Positions 16,350-24,397 of a stretch of DNA of 64,000 bases are shown here, piece by piece. The stretch lies in the NCBI RefSeq assembly GCF_005144865.1, contig NZ_SWFM01000005.1, positions 158,716 to 222,715 on the forward strand. Direction: 5' to 3'. How positions within the stretch are numbered: position 1 is the stretch's first letter; the number at the start of each line of letters is the position of its first letter. The position numbers and the translations under genes are program-made. The notes under the pieces were generated by a model. It did not search any database. It saw nothing but the letters and a program-made list of their open reading frames with translations, and had not been told where the DNA came from. Source of the stretch: Guptibacillus hwajinpoensis (lineage in GTDB: Bacteria; Bacillota; Bacilli; Bacillales; Guptibacillaceae).

Positions 16350-16556
16350 AGTCTGTGTTCGTAGACGTTGTAGCTGGAAATTGGTTAATTTCCGCTCCAG
16401 GATGGTCGCTTTCCGCGGGGCGGGACACTTGAGCCTCCTCGTCGCTGATGCTCCTGTGGGGTCTCACCTGTCCCGCATATCCCGCAGGAGTCGAGCAGCC
16501 TTCCGCTCCAATAAGCTAAGTGTGGCTTTTCATCAGAATCTCTTTTTAAACAAAAT
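16350..16556. repeat. MITE-like palindromic repeat, copy 2, inside a two-component operon
   Basis: Contains the full GC-rich core: TTTCCGCTCCAGGATGG, CGCTTTCCGCGGGGCGGG, GAGCCTCCTCGTCG, CTGTCCCGC and CCCGCAGGAGTCGAGCA, ending CTTCCGCTCCAATAAGC. Ends are diverged (left GTCTGTGTTCGTAGACGTTG). It separates the kinase gene from its response-regulator gene. Confidence 0.75.
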
Positions 16557-16578
16557 TCTTCCAGAAAAACTCTTCTAC

Positions 16579-18171
16579 TTAAAATGGAAGAACAACTGTT
16601 ATGGTGGTCCCTTTATTTACTTCACTCTTGATAGACAAATCCCCTCCAAGCATATCTGCTCGTTCTCTCATCCCTTTTAATCCAAGTGTGTAATCACCAA
16701 GCGTTTTTTGGTTAAACCCATGACCTTTGTCTTCAATAGTTAGTGATGCACGTTGATTACCAATATTTAGGTAGATACTCACTTCTTTCACACGTGCGTG
16801 CTTTTGAACGTTATTAAGAGATTCCTGTCCAATGCGAAAGAGTGCTTCTTCAATCGGTCCTGGTAGCAACTTCAGTCCAGTGATGTGACAAGTCGGCTTG
16901 AGATCTAGACCCTTCGCATATGTTTCCAGAGATGTCATGATTCCTACTTCTATGCCGACTGGACGAAGTTGCCAAATTAATGTTTTCATTTCACGCATAG
17001 CTTCTTGGGACATTTGCTGAATATCCTTAAGGGCATCTCGCAAGATTGGATTGTTATCCTGCAAGTCACGTAGTCCTCTTGCTGTCATCGAAAGAGAGAA
17101 AAGTTTTTGACTGACAGAGTCATGTAAATCTCTTGCTAATCTATTTCGTTCTTCTGAGATCATTAGTTCCTGTCGCTTTTGGTTAATTCTAGAATGTTCA
17201 ATAGCAAGAGCAGTGTGATCAGCGATGGCTTTTAACACATCCCCGTCGCTCTGATCAAAGTCTGTGTTCTTATCGCTTAAAGCAAAGAGAATACCTACGT
17301 GGTTATTTCGGATAGACACATTTCTAGCAATAATAACCTGAAATTGTTTGAAGAAAGATAATTGATTTCTTGATAAAAGTATAGGTTTCTCAAATTGAAT
17401 AGCATCAATCAATTCTTTGAAATTCTCACTTCCAAATAACTGCTCAACTTTTTGTAAACGACCTTCTGAATAAACAGAGTCAAGAAAGATCTGATTCTCT
17501 TCTTTCGTGCAATACCCCACAATCGGCCATTCAAAGGAAGTGGCAGTTTGCTCCACAATACCAGTGATGATGTCCCTACCTTGTTTGCGCTTCCACAATT
17601 CTCTGGTTAATGTTTCAAGCTTCGCATAATGCTCAGCTCGTTTTTGCTCATTTTGATATAATTTTGTTCGTTTAATGGCTGTCCCAATTTGGTAAGCAAC
17701 CGATTCAAGTAATGTTAATTCTTCTTCATTGAATTTCTCTTTACCTGGAGAGCCGACATTCAATAGTCCAAAAGTTTCGCCTGCTGCCGTTAATGGAACG
17801 GTTGCATGGTGAGTGAGTCCTTCAGTATCCCCAAGATCATTCTTTACTGCGTCTTCAAGCCGTTTGCATTCTATAATATTAAAAGCTTGGTTTAATTTAC
17901 CATCCCAGTACTTATTTAAACACCAGCAAGTACCTGAACACATTGGACGTTTATTGTTTATGGAAAGGGCATGTGGGAGCCGTACGTCTGCAGTGCAAGT
18001 GAATTCATGTTTCCCATCAGATAGAAAAATCCAACCTGTTTGAAGCCCTGTTACGGCTAGAAGTTCTTCAAGAACGGATTGGAGCATAGGTTTCAAATCG
18101 CTTGATCGATTTAATGTTTCTGCGATCGTTTTTAGAGTTAATAATTCTCGTTCATGCTGCTGATCGTTCAC
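16579..18171 (-). CDS. GAF-domain sensor histidine kinase with a four-cysteine motif (YhcY/AirS-like)
   Basis: A 530-residue soluble kinase with no membrane helices. Two GAF domains (about 25-170 and 195-335) precede a HisKA_3 dimerisation domain (RDLHDSVSQ, His350) and a HATPase domain (GQESLNNVQKHA, EDKGHGF). The first GAF domain carries C78-x3-C82-x-C84 and C102 (CSGTCWC ... ECKRL), the cysteine set that binds an oxidation-sensitive iron-sulfur cluster in Staphylococcus AirS; redox or oxygen sensing is inferred. The GTG at 18171 has GGGGGA about 7 bases upstream; a TTG at 18186 is also open. A perfect palindrome lies upstream. Confidence 0.85.
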   Translation of the reverse strand: MNDQQHERELLTLKTIAETLNRSSDLKPMLQSVLEELLAVTGLQTGWIFLSDGKHEFTCTADVRLPHALSINNKRPMCSGTCWCLNKYWDGKLNQAFNIIECKRLEDAVKNDLGDTEGLTHHATVPLTAAGETFGLLNVGSPGKEKFNEEELTLLESVAYQIGTAIKRTKLYQNEQKRAEHYAKLETLTRELWKRKQGRDIITGIVEQTATSFEWPIVGYCTKEENQIFLDSVYSEGRLQKVEQLFGSENFKELIDAIQFEKPILLSRNQLSFFKQFQVIIARNVSIRNNHVGILFALSDKNTDFDQSDGDVLKAIADHTALAIEHSRINQKRQELMISEERNRLARDLHDSVSQKLFSLSMTARGLRDLQDNNPILRDALKDIQQMSQEAMREMKTLIWQLRPVGIEVGIMTSLETYAKGLDLKPTCHITGLKLLPGPIEEALFRIGQESLNNVQKHARVKEVSIYLNIGNQRASLTIEDKGHGFNQKTLGDYTLGLKGMRERADMLGGDLSIKSEVNKGTTITVVLPF

Positions 18172-18201
18172 GTACCATTCCCCCAATATTCAAACAAATC
18201 G

Positions 18202-18229
18202 ACCTTGTTTATTATACTATAAACAAGGT
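18202..18229 (-). promoter_or_regulatory. Perfect 11-bp palindrome around a -10 box upstream of the kinase gene
   Basis: ACCTTGTTTAT (18202-18212) and ATAAACAAGGT (18219-18229) flank a 6-bp spacer. Read on the minus strand the centre gives TATAAT, a -10 candidate for the kinase gene, with a weak -35 (TTTAGA) 18 bp upstream. A symmetric regulator, possibly the LuxR-type partner itself, is the obvious candidate ligand. Confidence 0.5.
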
Positions 18230-18416
18230 TGTTCTCTAAATACCTATTAATACATAAGAGACTTGTTTATATAGAAATAAAGTGAAGTACATTTTATTAC
18301 TGGTTAATGTATGTATTGTAACAATTGTATCGATATGAATACGTTTTCAATTATACTGTTATTCTTAACTTGTAACTGGGTACATCACTATTAATTCAAA
18401 CTTTGAGGAGGAAGAG

Positions 18417-18914
18417 ATGATGTACAGTAAAATCGTAGTGGCATATGATCGTTCTGAAGATAGTGAAAAGGCGCTTCAACAAGCTGTTAAGCTGGCAGAA
18501 GTAAACCATGCCTCGATTCATTTGGTGCACGTCTCAAAGCAGTCAAATAAATTTACAACTCAGCCTGAAACTCGAATTCCTTATGGGACTGGAAGTATTG
18601 GTAATGAAGGTCATGCAGGTGTTCCGTCTCCCGTTCAAGAATCAGGAAGTGACGGTGTTCTCATCGAGAAAAGTAAGGGTGAAGCATTGTTAAGAGAAGT
18701 GAAAGAAACACTCTATCATATGGGAGTGAATGTTCAGTCAGATGTGAGAGTGGGAGACCCAGCTAAAGAGATTGTTGACTTCGCTGTAATGACAGAAGCT
18801 GACTTAATTGTAATTGGGAGCAGGGGTCTGAGTGGTATGAAAAAGTGGATGCTTGGTAGTGTTAGTCAAAAAGTAGCCCAGCAGTCTCCTTGTCCTGTCT
18901 TGATTGTGAAATAG
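18417..18914 (+). CDS. Universal stress protein (UspA family)
   Basis: A 165-residue UspA-type protein of the ATP-binding class: the motif G-x2-G-x9-G-S is present near the C-terminus (GSRGLSGMKKWMLGSVSQ), followed by the closing strand SPCPVLIVK. It has a central insertion (about residues 45-80) rich in Gly and Pro. GAGGAGG lies upstream of the ATG. It is divergent from the redox-type kinase, and Usp genes are often targets of such regulators, which is only inferred here. Confidence 0.9.
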   Translation: MMYSKIVVAYDRSEDSEKALQQAVKLAEVNHASIHLVHVSKQSNKFTTQPETRIPYGTGSIGNEGHAGVPSPVQESGSDGVLIEKSKGEALLREVKETLYHMGVNVQSDVRVGDPAKEIVDFAVMTEADLIVIGSRGLSGMKKWMLGSVSQKVAQQSPCPVLIVK

Positions 18915-18915
18915 C

Positions 18916-18947
18916 AAAAAAAGCCCGGTGCACCCGGGCTTTTTTTG
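18916..18947 (+). terminator. Rho-independent terminator of the usp gene
   Basis: AAAAAGCCCGG, TGCA loop, CCGGGCTTTTTTT. Confidence 0.92.
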
Positions 18948-18976
18948 GTGTACAGATAATACAGGAAGTTTCTTTA

Positions 18977-19327
18977 TTACCAACAGAGTTTTACCGTTAC
19001 TTCACTACAGTTATCCTCGTTTCCAGCCGTAAGGTCAATTCGAATCGCATCAGGAGTGAAAGCGGTATGAAAGGATGATGTCACACCAGCCCTCCTGATC
19101 AGCATTTCCAAATGCGAATGATCATTTTTCTGAGCTGCATCTTTTAACTCATGTGCAAAGTTAGTGTCCTTTTGAACTTTCTCAAGAAGTATCCGTGCTT
19201 CACTCATAAGCTGACAAGACGTATGTGCAGACCTTTGAAAGCGAGTTACTTCTACAGGTGGATAACGCAAAAACGGAGGGTAAGGATAATAGGGAACCCA
19301 ATTAAGGTTGTATTGCTCGTTATACAT
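18977..19327 (-). CDS. Probable YuzC-like spore-coat-associated protein, 116 aa
   Basis: The ATG at 19327 is chosen because GGAGGATTAAAG precedes it; an upstream start at 19348 overlaps that site. The N-terminus is rich in Tyr and Pro (VPYYPYPPFLRYPP), followed by a helical stretch (MSEARILLEKV ... ELKDAAQKNDHSHLEMLIRRAG) and a C-terminal beta segment (FTPDAIRIDL). The layout resembles the bacillar YuzC proteins reported in the inner spore coat. The family assignment is from memory of the pattern and is tentative. Confidence 0.55.
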   Translation of the reverse strand: MYNEQYNLNWVPYYPYPPFLRYPPVEVTRFQRSAHTSCQLMSEARILLEKVQKDTNFAHELKDAAQKNDHSHLEMLIRRAGVTSSFHTAFTPDAIRIDLTAGNEDNCSEVTVKLCW

Positions 19328-19464
19328 CTTTAATCCTCCCCAAAACATGATACTATTACCGTATGGATTTCGTTGTGAAAAGTGTATACAAAAGGATAAT
19401 TTGAGAAATGCAATTCAAACAGGTTACAATAGTATGGAAGCCGTTTTTGAAGGGGTAGGGGCAT

Positions 19465-19704
19465 TTGAAGAAGTATATTATTTTTACTATTAGCTTAATT
19501 TGTTTTTATTTTATCGTTAATTTGCTTATGAGTGCTCTTGTAAATACAGCATTCCAGTCTGGATGGTTGGGAGCATGGAGCAAAGGACAACAGTTGACTG
19601 AAAGCTTAACCTTTGGTCTTCTATACAATCCAATTGATTTAATCAGTTTAGTAATCTCATTTGTTGTAAGTATATTTGTTACATCCAAAGTCAAAGTCTC
19701 TTAA
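19465..19704 (+). CDS. Small two-helix membrane protein, 79 aa
   Basis: TTG start at 19465 preceded by GAAGGGG; the product has two clear hydrophobic helices (IIFTISLICFYFIVNLLM and DLISLVISFVVSIFVT) separated by a polar loop with WLGAWSKGQQ. A terminator follows directly. No family recognised. It stands alone between the YuzC-like gene (divergent) and a repeat element. Confidence 0.6.
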   Translation: MKKYIIFTISLICFYFIVNLLMSALVNTAFQSGWLGAWSKGQQLTESLTFGLLYNPIDLISLVISFVVSIFVTSKVKVS

Positions 19705-19705
19705 A

Positions 19706-19729
19706 CCATGTCTAATACATGGTTTTTTT
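19706..19729 (+). terminator. Rho-independent terminator
   Basis: CCATGT, CTAAT loop, ACATGG, then TTTTTTT. Confidence 0.85.
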
Positions 19730-19733
19730 ATTT

Positions 19734-19947
19734 GGCTCTTTTCTAAAAGATTGTTGCTTTTGAAACAATTATTGAAAAAACCACACTTAGCTAATTGGAG
19801 CGGAAGGATGCTCGACTCCTGCGGGATTAGCGGGACAGGTGAGACCCCACAGGAGCGTTAGCGACGAGGAGGCTCACCGCCCGCCCCGCGGAAAGCGAGC
19901 ATCCTGGAGCGGAAATCACCCCCCACTTAAAGCGACAATGAAGAGCC
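19734..19947. repeat. MITE-like palindromic repeat, copy 3 (opposite orientation, best-preserved left end)
   Basis: Begins GGCTCTTTTCTAAAAGATTG and ends AATGAAGAGCC, so the outermost GGCTCTT/AAGAGCC are inverted. The interior is the reverse complement of copies 2 and 4: GGAGCGGAAGGATGCTCGA, CTCCTGCGGGATTAGCGGG, GACGAGGAGGCTCACC, CCGCGGAAAGCGAGCATCC. The arms GGATGCTCG and CGAGCATCC can pair across the whole element. It fills most of the 337-bp gap before the next gene. Confidence 0.8.
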
Positions 19948-20041
19948 TTTTGTTTAAACATATTGATCTGGCAATCCTTTACTCGTTAATTGAAAGAATA
20001 GTATGATAAGTTTGTGTGGAATATATGTAAAGGAGAATGGG

Positions 20042-21526
20042 ATGAAAGATATTAAACGTAAAAAAATAGGTATGAAGCTTATACCTGTTCTAATTCTGTT
20101 CGGGGCGTTTCTTGTATATCTTAATTGGAGTCAAAATAGTGAACCAACCTTTGAGATTAATAAGGAATTCAACGAAGTACAAAGTGAAACTAAAGTATTC
20201 AAACAAATCTCGCAAGAACTTACTGGCTCATTTATGCCTATAGAATATCAACTTTTTCAAGATGTGGATCTGGAGAAAGTATTAGTGAAAGAAAGAAGGA
20301 CGTTAGAAATAGAAAAGGTATGGATGCAGGATAATTATCTTCACCTTATTTACAGTGTAGATTTGCTTCAAGAAGATCAGAACGATAAGGATATTCCTCA
20401 ACTTACTCTTAATGAACTTTCTCTGCATTCTAAAGAGAACTCCATCGCATTGAAAGTTAATCAATCATCGAATATGAGATCGAATACGATTCCGCAAAGT
20501 TATGTGTATAAGCACAAACTATACAGAGGAATTGCATTTAACATGCTAAGCTCTGAAGAAGCACATGATGACATTCAAAAAGTTTACGAATGGAACAACG
20601 TTGATTACATAACGCTAGTGAATCCTGAAATGGTTCGAGACTCTGGAAAAGGAGAAGCACTGGATTCTATTTCTTTCGACACATCATTAAACCCACTGTT
20701 TGATCAGACGCTTGAAGCATTCGAACTAAATAAGACAACGAATTTGGACAATGGCCTTCAAGTGAATTGGAAGGATTTGATGCTAAAAATCAACCACTTT
20801 AACCTTTCATTTCAGCTTGAGAAAACAGATGAAGACTTGCAGGGTATAACACTTGATACAGTTTCAAATGGAAAGGTGATGAGCGAAGGATATTATCCAG
20901 TAATGAAGAAAGACAATTATTATGAAGTGAGTTTACCTACATTCGAGAGTACTCCTGAAACCTTTCAAGTTCAGGTGCGTGCATTAGATTTCATCGATCA
21001 TAATGAACCACTCTCTTATACAATTAGTAGTGAAATGATTAACAGGGGCCTTGCATTGCCCAAAGGTGATAAGGTAGATATTATTGAAAAGCTAGGAACA
21101 AGAAATGGAATGACCATATCTTATGCTGGGGTATCCAATGCATTACCTGGTTATGAAGAAGATGAAGGACAGAGCGATGTGTTAGGCATTGTTATTCAAC
21201 TTGAAAATATTCCTGGAGAGCGGTTTCGGATGTGGTTTAATATGGTAACAGAAGAGATGCAGAACTTAAAGTACAATAAAACGGAGTCTCAATCAGATTC
21301 AGAAGGCTACTATAATGTTGGACCGCTTATTAAAATCAGCAATGAGAATGGGGAGCTAGCAGAATCATATGGCAGTTCATCTGAGACGTTGCCAGATAAA
21401 GAGATTCAAGCATTTCATGTGAAGAAAGAATTCTTTGAGCGTTCGAGTGAAGTAACAGTGAAGCTGAGCGAGTTCCCTATTCATGAGAAAGTAAGTGGTA
21501 GCAAAATGACATTTGATCTTCGATGA
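20042..21526 (+). CDS. Membrane-anchored extracellular protein of unknown function, 494 aa
   Basis: A basic N-terminus (MKDIKRKKIG) and one transmembrane helix (about 12-28) without a signal-peptidase or lipobox motif are followed by a long, acidic extracytoplasmic region with beta-rich segments. AAAGGAG is upstream of the ATG at 20042; the frame is open to 20003 but without a ribosome binding site. No catalytic motif is visible. The topology resembles the extracytoplasmic parts of anti-sigma or DUF4179-like proteins, but no sigma factor gene is adjacent. The GNAT gene starts 18 bases after its stop. Confidence 0.7.
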   Translation: MKDIKRKKIGMKLIPVLILFGAFLVYLNWSQNSEPTFEINKEFNEVQSETKVFKQISQELTGSFMPIEYQLFQDVDLEKVLVKERRTLEIEKVWMQDNYLHLIYSVDLLQEDQNDKDIPQLTLNELSLHSKENSIALKVNQSSNMRSNTIPQSYVYKHKLYRGIAFNMLSSEEAHDDIQKVYEWNNVDYITLVNPEMVRDSGKGEALDSISFDTSLNPLFDQTLEAFELNKTTNLDNGLQVNWKDLMLKINHFNLSFQLEKTDEDLQGITLDTVSNGKVMSEGYYPVMKKDNYYEVSLPTFESTPETFQVQVRALDFIDHNEPLSYTISSEMINRGLALPKGDKVDIIEKLGTRNGMTISYAGVSNALPGYEEDEGQSDVLGIVIQLENIPGERFRMWFNMVTEEMQNLKYNKTESQSDSEGYYNVGPLIKISNENGELAESYGSSSETLPDKEIQAFHVKKEFFERSSEVTVKLSEFPIHEKVSGSKMTFDLR

Positions 21527-21544
21527 GAGCAGGTGATTGTCTTC

Positions 21545-21988
21545 ATGATTATAGAGGAAACCGAGAATTATCCATTTGAACTCCTTCTTGAAGCGGATCC
21601 TTCTATTTATAAGATTAAAGAATATGTTGAAAAAGGAAAATGCTTTATTGCAGTCGATAAAGAAGTGCTGCAGGGTGTCTATATCTTAGTGGCACACACC
21701 CCTAATAAAGCAGAAATAACGAACATTGCTGTCATAGAGGAAGAAAGAGGGAGAGGGCTAGGAAAAAAGCTTATTCAAGATGCTTTACAGCGTGCAAAAA
21801 AGTTGGGGATGACTTCAGTAGAAATCGGCACAGGTAACTCGAGCATAGCTCAACTTGCTTTATATCAAAAATGTGGCTTTAGAATATGCGGTATTATCCA
21901 GGGTTTCTTTGACGATTATCCTGAGCCAATTGTGGAGGATGGCATTCGCTGCCGAGATATGATTCGTCTAACTTATCAAATTAGCTAA
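21545..21988 (+). CDS. GNAT-family N-acetyltransferase (YvbK-like)
   Basis: A 147-residue acetyltransferase. The acetyl-CoA loop is EERGRGLGKKL (motif A, about residues 75-85), followed by the motif-B region ALYQKCGF. The sequence around GFFDDYPEPIVEDGI is characteristic of the YvbK group, whose physiological acceptor is unknown. The ATG at 21545 follows AGGTGA by 9 bases; a GTG at 21533 is also in frame. It probably shares a transcript with the preceding gene and is closed by a terminator. Confidence 0.85.
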   Translation: MIIEETENYPFELLLEADPSIYKIKEYVEKGKCFIAVDKEVLQGVYILVAHTPNKAEITNIAVIEEERGRGLGKKLIQDALQRAKKLGMTSVEIGTGNSSIAQLALYQKCGFRICGIIQGFFDDYPEPIVEDGIRCRDMIRLTYQIS

Positions 21989-21993
21989 AGTGG

Positions 21994-22024
21994 AAACTGC
22001 CGATCTTTACTCGGCAGTTTTTTG
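21994..22024 (+). terminator. Rho-independent terminator
   Basis: AAACTGCCGA, loop, TCGGCAGTTTTTT. Confidence 0.9.
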
Positions 22025-22088
22025 GCCTAAATCAGCAACCTAAGAGAGTGATACAATAGAGGCTAGAACTACTAAAGGAGTGGCTGAG

Positions 22089-23456
22089 GTGAACCCCAGT
22101 GAACTTGCAAAAAAAAGCAGAATGCTAGAAACAATAATTGATAACGCTTACGAATGGCTAGTTGTCGTTAACAAAGACGGTATGATCGATTATATGAATA
22201 AAACATATTGTGAATTTCTTGAGGTGGATCGTGAATCGGTAGTAGGAAGACATGTGACAGATGTAATAGAGAATACCCGTATGCATATCGTTGCTAGAAG
22301 TGGAAACATGGAGCTTGCTGATTTACAGTACATTCGCGGCAATTATATGATTGCAAATCGAGTTCCCATTTACCAAGATAACGAATTAATAGGAGCGGTA
22401 GGAACTGTTATTTTTCGTGATACTGAACAATGGAAACAGATGAATACACATATCAAGGTACTTCTATCTGAGTTAGAATATTATCGAAGTGGTTCCTCGA
22501 AAGAAAATGGTGCTAGCTATTCACTTTATGACATTGTGGGAACATCTGAGCCGATACGAAGTCTTAAAGAAAAGGTAAAGCAAGTTGCAAGCGGAAACGT
22601 CTCCGTTCTCATTCGTGGAGAAAGCGGAACTGGCAAAGAGTTATTTGCTCATAGCATTCATCAGCTTAGTGAACGTAGCAATCGTCCATTTATTAAGGTA
22701 AATTGCGGAGCTATACCTGATCAGTTACTTGAGTCTGAGCTGTTTGGATATGAAGAAGGAGCTTTTACAGGAGCCAAAAAAGGTGGGAAACTCGGGAAGT
22801 TTGAGCTAGCGGATAAAGGTACGATATTTCTTGATGAAATTGGTGATATGCCAGCAAATATGCAGGTGAAGCTATTACGTGTATTACAGGATCGAGAGGT
22901 AGAGCGAGTCGGTAGCCTGCGAACTAAGAAAGTGGACGTAAGAATTATTGCTGCAACAAATCGCCCTTTAGAGGCAATGGTGGAAGAGCGGAGATTCCGT
23001 GAAGATCTATTCTATCGCATTAATGTGATTCAATTATTTATTCCTGCATTAAGGGAGCGGGTGCAAGATGTGAAGCCATTAGCAGAATCATTCGTTAGAA
23101 AGATTTCTGCGAAGGCTGGCAAGCGTGTCATCGGTATTGAAGATAACGCAATGCAATTACTTCTTCAACACAATTGGCCAGGAAATGCCCGAGAACTTGA
23201 AAATGCTCTTGAAGCATCTGTTCATTTAACCCGAACAGAAACAGTTGATGTTGCTTCTCTTCCAGATTACTTAAAGGAGAACGAAGGGCTTGTTACAGGG
23301 TATCGTAAGCTGAAGGATATAGTAGAAAAAGCAGAATGTGAAGCGATACGTAAAACCCTTATCCAATGTGAGAATGATAAACTTGCTGCTGCAAAAATTC
23401 TTGGTATTGGAAAAACAAGCTTATACGATAAAATCAATAAGTATGATTTGTTCTAA
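22089..23456 (+). CDS. Sigma-54-dependent transcriptional activator with PAS domain
   Basis: A 455-residue enhancer-binding protein. A PAS domain (about 12-115) is followed by the AAA+ sigma-54 interaction domain: Walker A GESGTGKE (177-184), the GAFTGA loop (224-229) that contacts sigma-54, Walker B IFLDEIGD, and the RFREDLFYRIN region. A C-terminal Fis-type helix-turn-helix ends the protein (AAKILGIGKTSLYDKI). The GTG at 22089 has AAGGAG 8 bases upstream; a GTG at 22080 overlaps that site. It lies directly upstream of a ketone-body operon with a -24/-12 promoter and three palindromes that are its likely binding sites. Confidence 0.93.
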   Translation: MNPSELAKKSRMLETIIDNAYEWLVVVNKDGMIDYMNKTYCEFLEVDRESVVGRHVTDVIENTRMHIVARSGNMELADLQYIRGNYMIANRVPIYQDNELIGAVGTVIFRDTEQWKQMNTHIKVLLSELEYYRSGSSKENGASYSLYDIVGTSEPIRSLKEKVKQVASGNVSVLIRGESGTGKELFAHSIHQLSERSNRPFIKVNCGAIPDQLLESELFGYEEGAFTGAKKGGKLGKFELADKGTIFLDEIGDMPANMQVKLLRVLQDREVERVGSLRTKKVDVRIIAATNRPLEAMVEERRFREDLFYRINVIQLFIPALRERVQDVKPLAESFVRKISAKAGKRVIGIEDNAMQLLLQHNWPGNARELENALEASVHLTRTETVDVASLPDYLKENEGLVTGYRKLKDIVEKAECEAIRKTLIQCENDKLAAAKILGIGKTSLYDKINKYDLF

Positions 23457-23460
23457 ATTT

Positions 23461-23577
23461 TTCCGGAAAATCGGAATCCATTCCGATTTTCTGGAATTTC
23501 TATTTTAATAGGTTAAGGAATTGAGGAGTAACTTGAGACTTTCATACATATAATGCGTTTATTCCGGAAAACCGGAA
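23461..23577 (+). promoter_or_regulatory. Three upstream activator palindromes for the sigma-54 activator
   Basis: TTCCGGAAAATCGGAA (23461-23476), TTCCGATTTTCTGGAA (23481-23496, the reverse form with one change) and TTCCGGAAAACCGGAA (23562-23577, a perfect palindrome). The last is centred about 72 bp upstream of the -24 element, the first two about 150 bp. This layout is typical of enhancer sites for sigma-54 activators. Confidence 0.8.
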
Positions 23578-23605
23578 TTTGATAGCGCGTTTTTTTTGCA
23601 GATTA

Positions 23606-23619
23606 GGTAAACGCTTACA
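23606..23619 (+). promoter_or_regulatory. cre-like site (CcpA)
   Basis: GGTAAACGCTTACA differs from the palindromic cre TGTAAACGTTTACA at the first base and one central base. It lies between the third activator site and the -24/-12 promoter, where CcpA binding would block activation. Confidence 0.6.
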
Positions 23620-23639
23620 TTTTAGTGAACTTTCACTAA

Positions 23640-23657
23640 TTGGCATAGAACTTGCAT
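23640..23657 (+). promoter_or_regulatory. Sigma-54 (SigL) -24/-12 promoter
   Basis: TTGGCATAGAACTTGCAT: GG at 23642-23643 and GC at 23654-23655 have the required 12-bp spacing, matching TTGGCAC-N5-TTGCA. It lies 36 bp upstream of the scoA start. Confidence 0.88.
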
Positions 23658-23692
23658 CTTATGTGAGAGAAGACGAAAAAGGAGTTGTGAAT

Positions 23693-24385
23693 ATGAAAAG
23701 ACAATTTATGAATGGATATGATGCGGTGAAAGATATCGCAGACGGATCAACCATAATGGTTGGTGGATTTGGATTGGTTGGGATACCGGAACAAATGATT
23801 TTAGGATTAGTTGAGTCAGGCGTTAAAGGACTAACAGTAATATCTAATAATTGCGGTGTGGATGAGTGGGGACTTGGTCTTCTACTTAAAAATCATCAAA
23901 TCAATAAAATGATTGGTTCTTACGTAGGTGAAAATAAAGAATTTGAGCGTCAGGTGCTATCAGGTGAGCTTGATGTGGAGTTGACTCCACAAGGAACGCT
24001 TGCCGAACGAATTCGCGCAGGTGGTGCAGGCATTCCTGCTTTTTATACACCGGCAGGAGTTGGAACACAAGTCGCAGAGGGGAAAGAAACGAGAATATTT
24101 GATGGAAAGGAATATGTGTTAGAAAAAGGATTGAAAGCAGACTATAGCCTAATTAGAGCATTGAAAGCTGATGAGATGGGAAATTTGCTATACAACAAAA
24201 CGGCGCGTAATTTTAATCCTATGATTGCTGCCGCAGGGAAGGTTACTCTGGCAGAAGTTGAAGAAATAGTACCGACTGGCACGATAGAACCTGACTCTAT
24301 ACACACACCTGGTATTTATGTACAAGGCATACTTGAAGCAATACAAGAAAAACGTATCGAACGAAGAACCGTTCGTGAAGGATAG
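23693..24385 (+). CDS. scoA: Succinyl-CoA:3-ketoacid CoA-transferase subunit A
   Basis: A 230-residue alpha subunit of the OXCT-type CoA-transferase that activates acetoacetate with succinyl-CoA. It shows the alpha-subunit glycine-rich motif MVGGFGLVGIPE (23-34 region) and the GGAGIPAFYTPAGVGT segment. The ATG at 23693 has AAAAAGGAG upstream; an open extension back to 23579 covers the promoter and is rejected. It is the first gene of the sigma-54 operon, with scoB 12 bases downstream. Confidence 0.93.
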   Translation: MKRQFMNGYDAVKDIADGSTIMVGGFGLVGIPEQMILGLVESGVKGLTVISNNCGVDEWGLGLLLKNHQINKMIGSYVGENKEFERQVLSGELDVELTPQGTLAERIRAGGAGIPAFYTPAGVGTQVAEGKETRIFDGKEYVLEKGLKADYSLIRALKADEMGNLLYNKTARNFNPMIAAAGKVTLAEVEEIVPTGTIEPDSIHTPGIYVQGILEAIQEKRIERRTVREG

Positions 24386-24397
24386 GGGAGATTTTGA

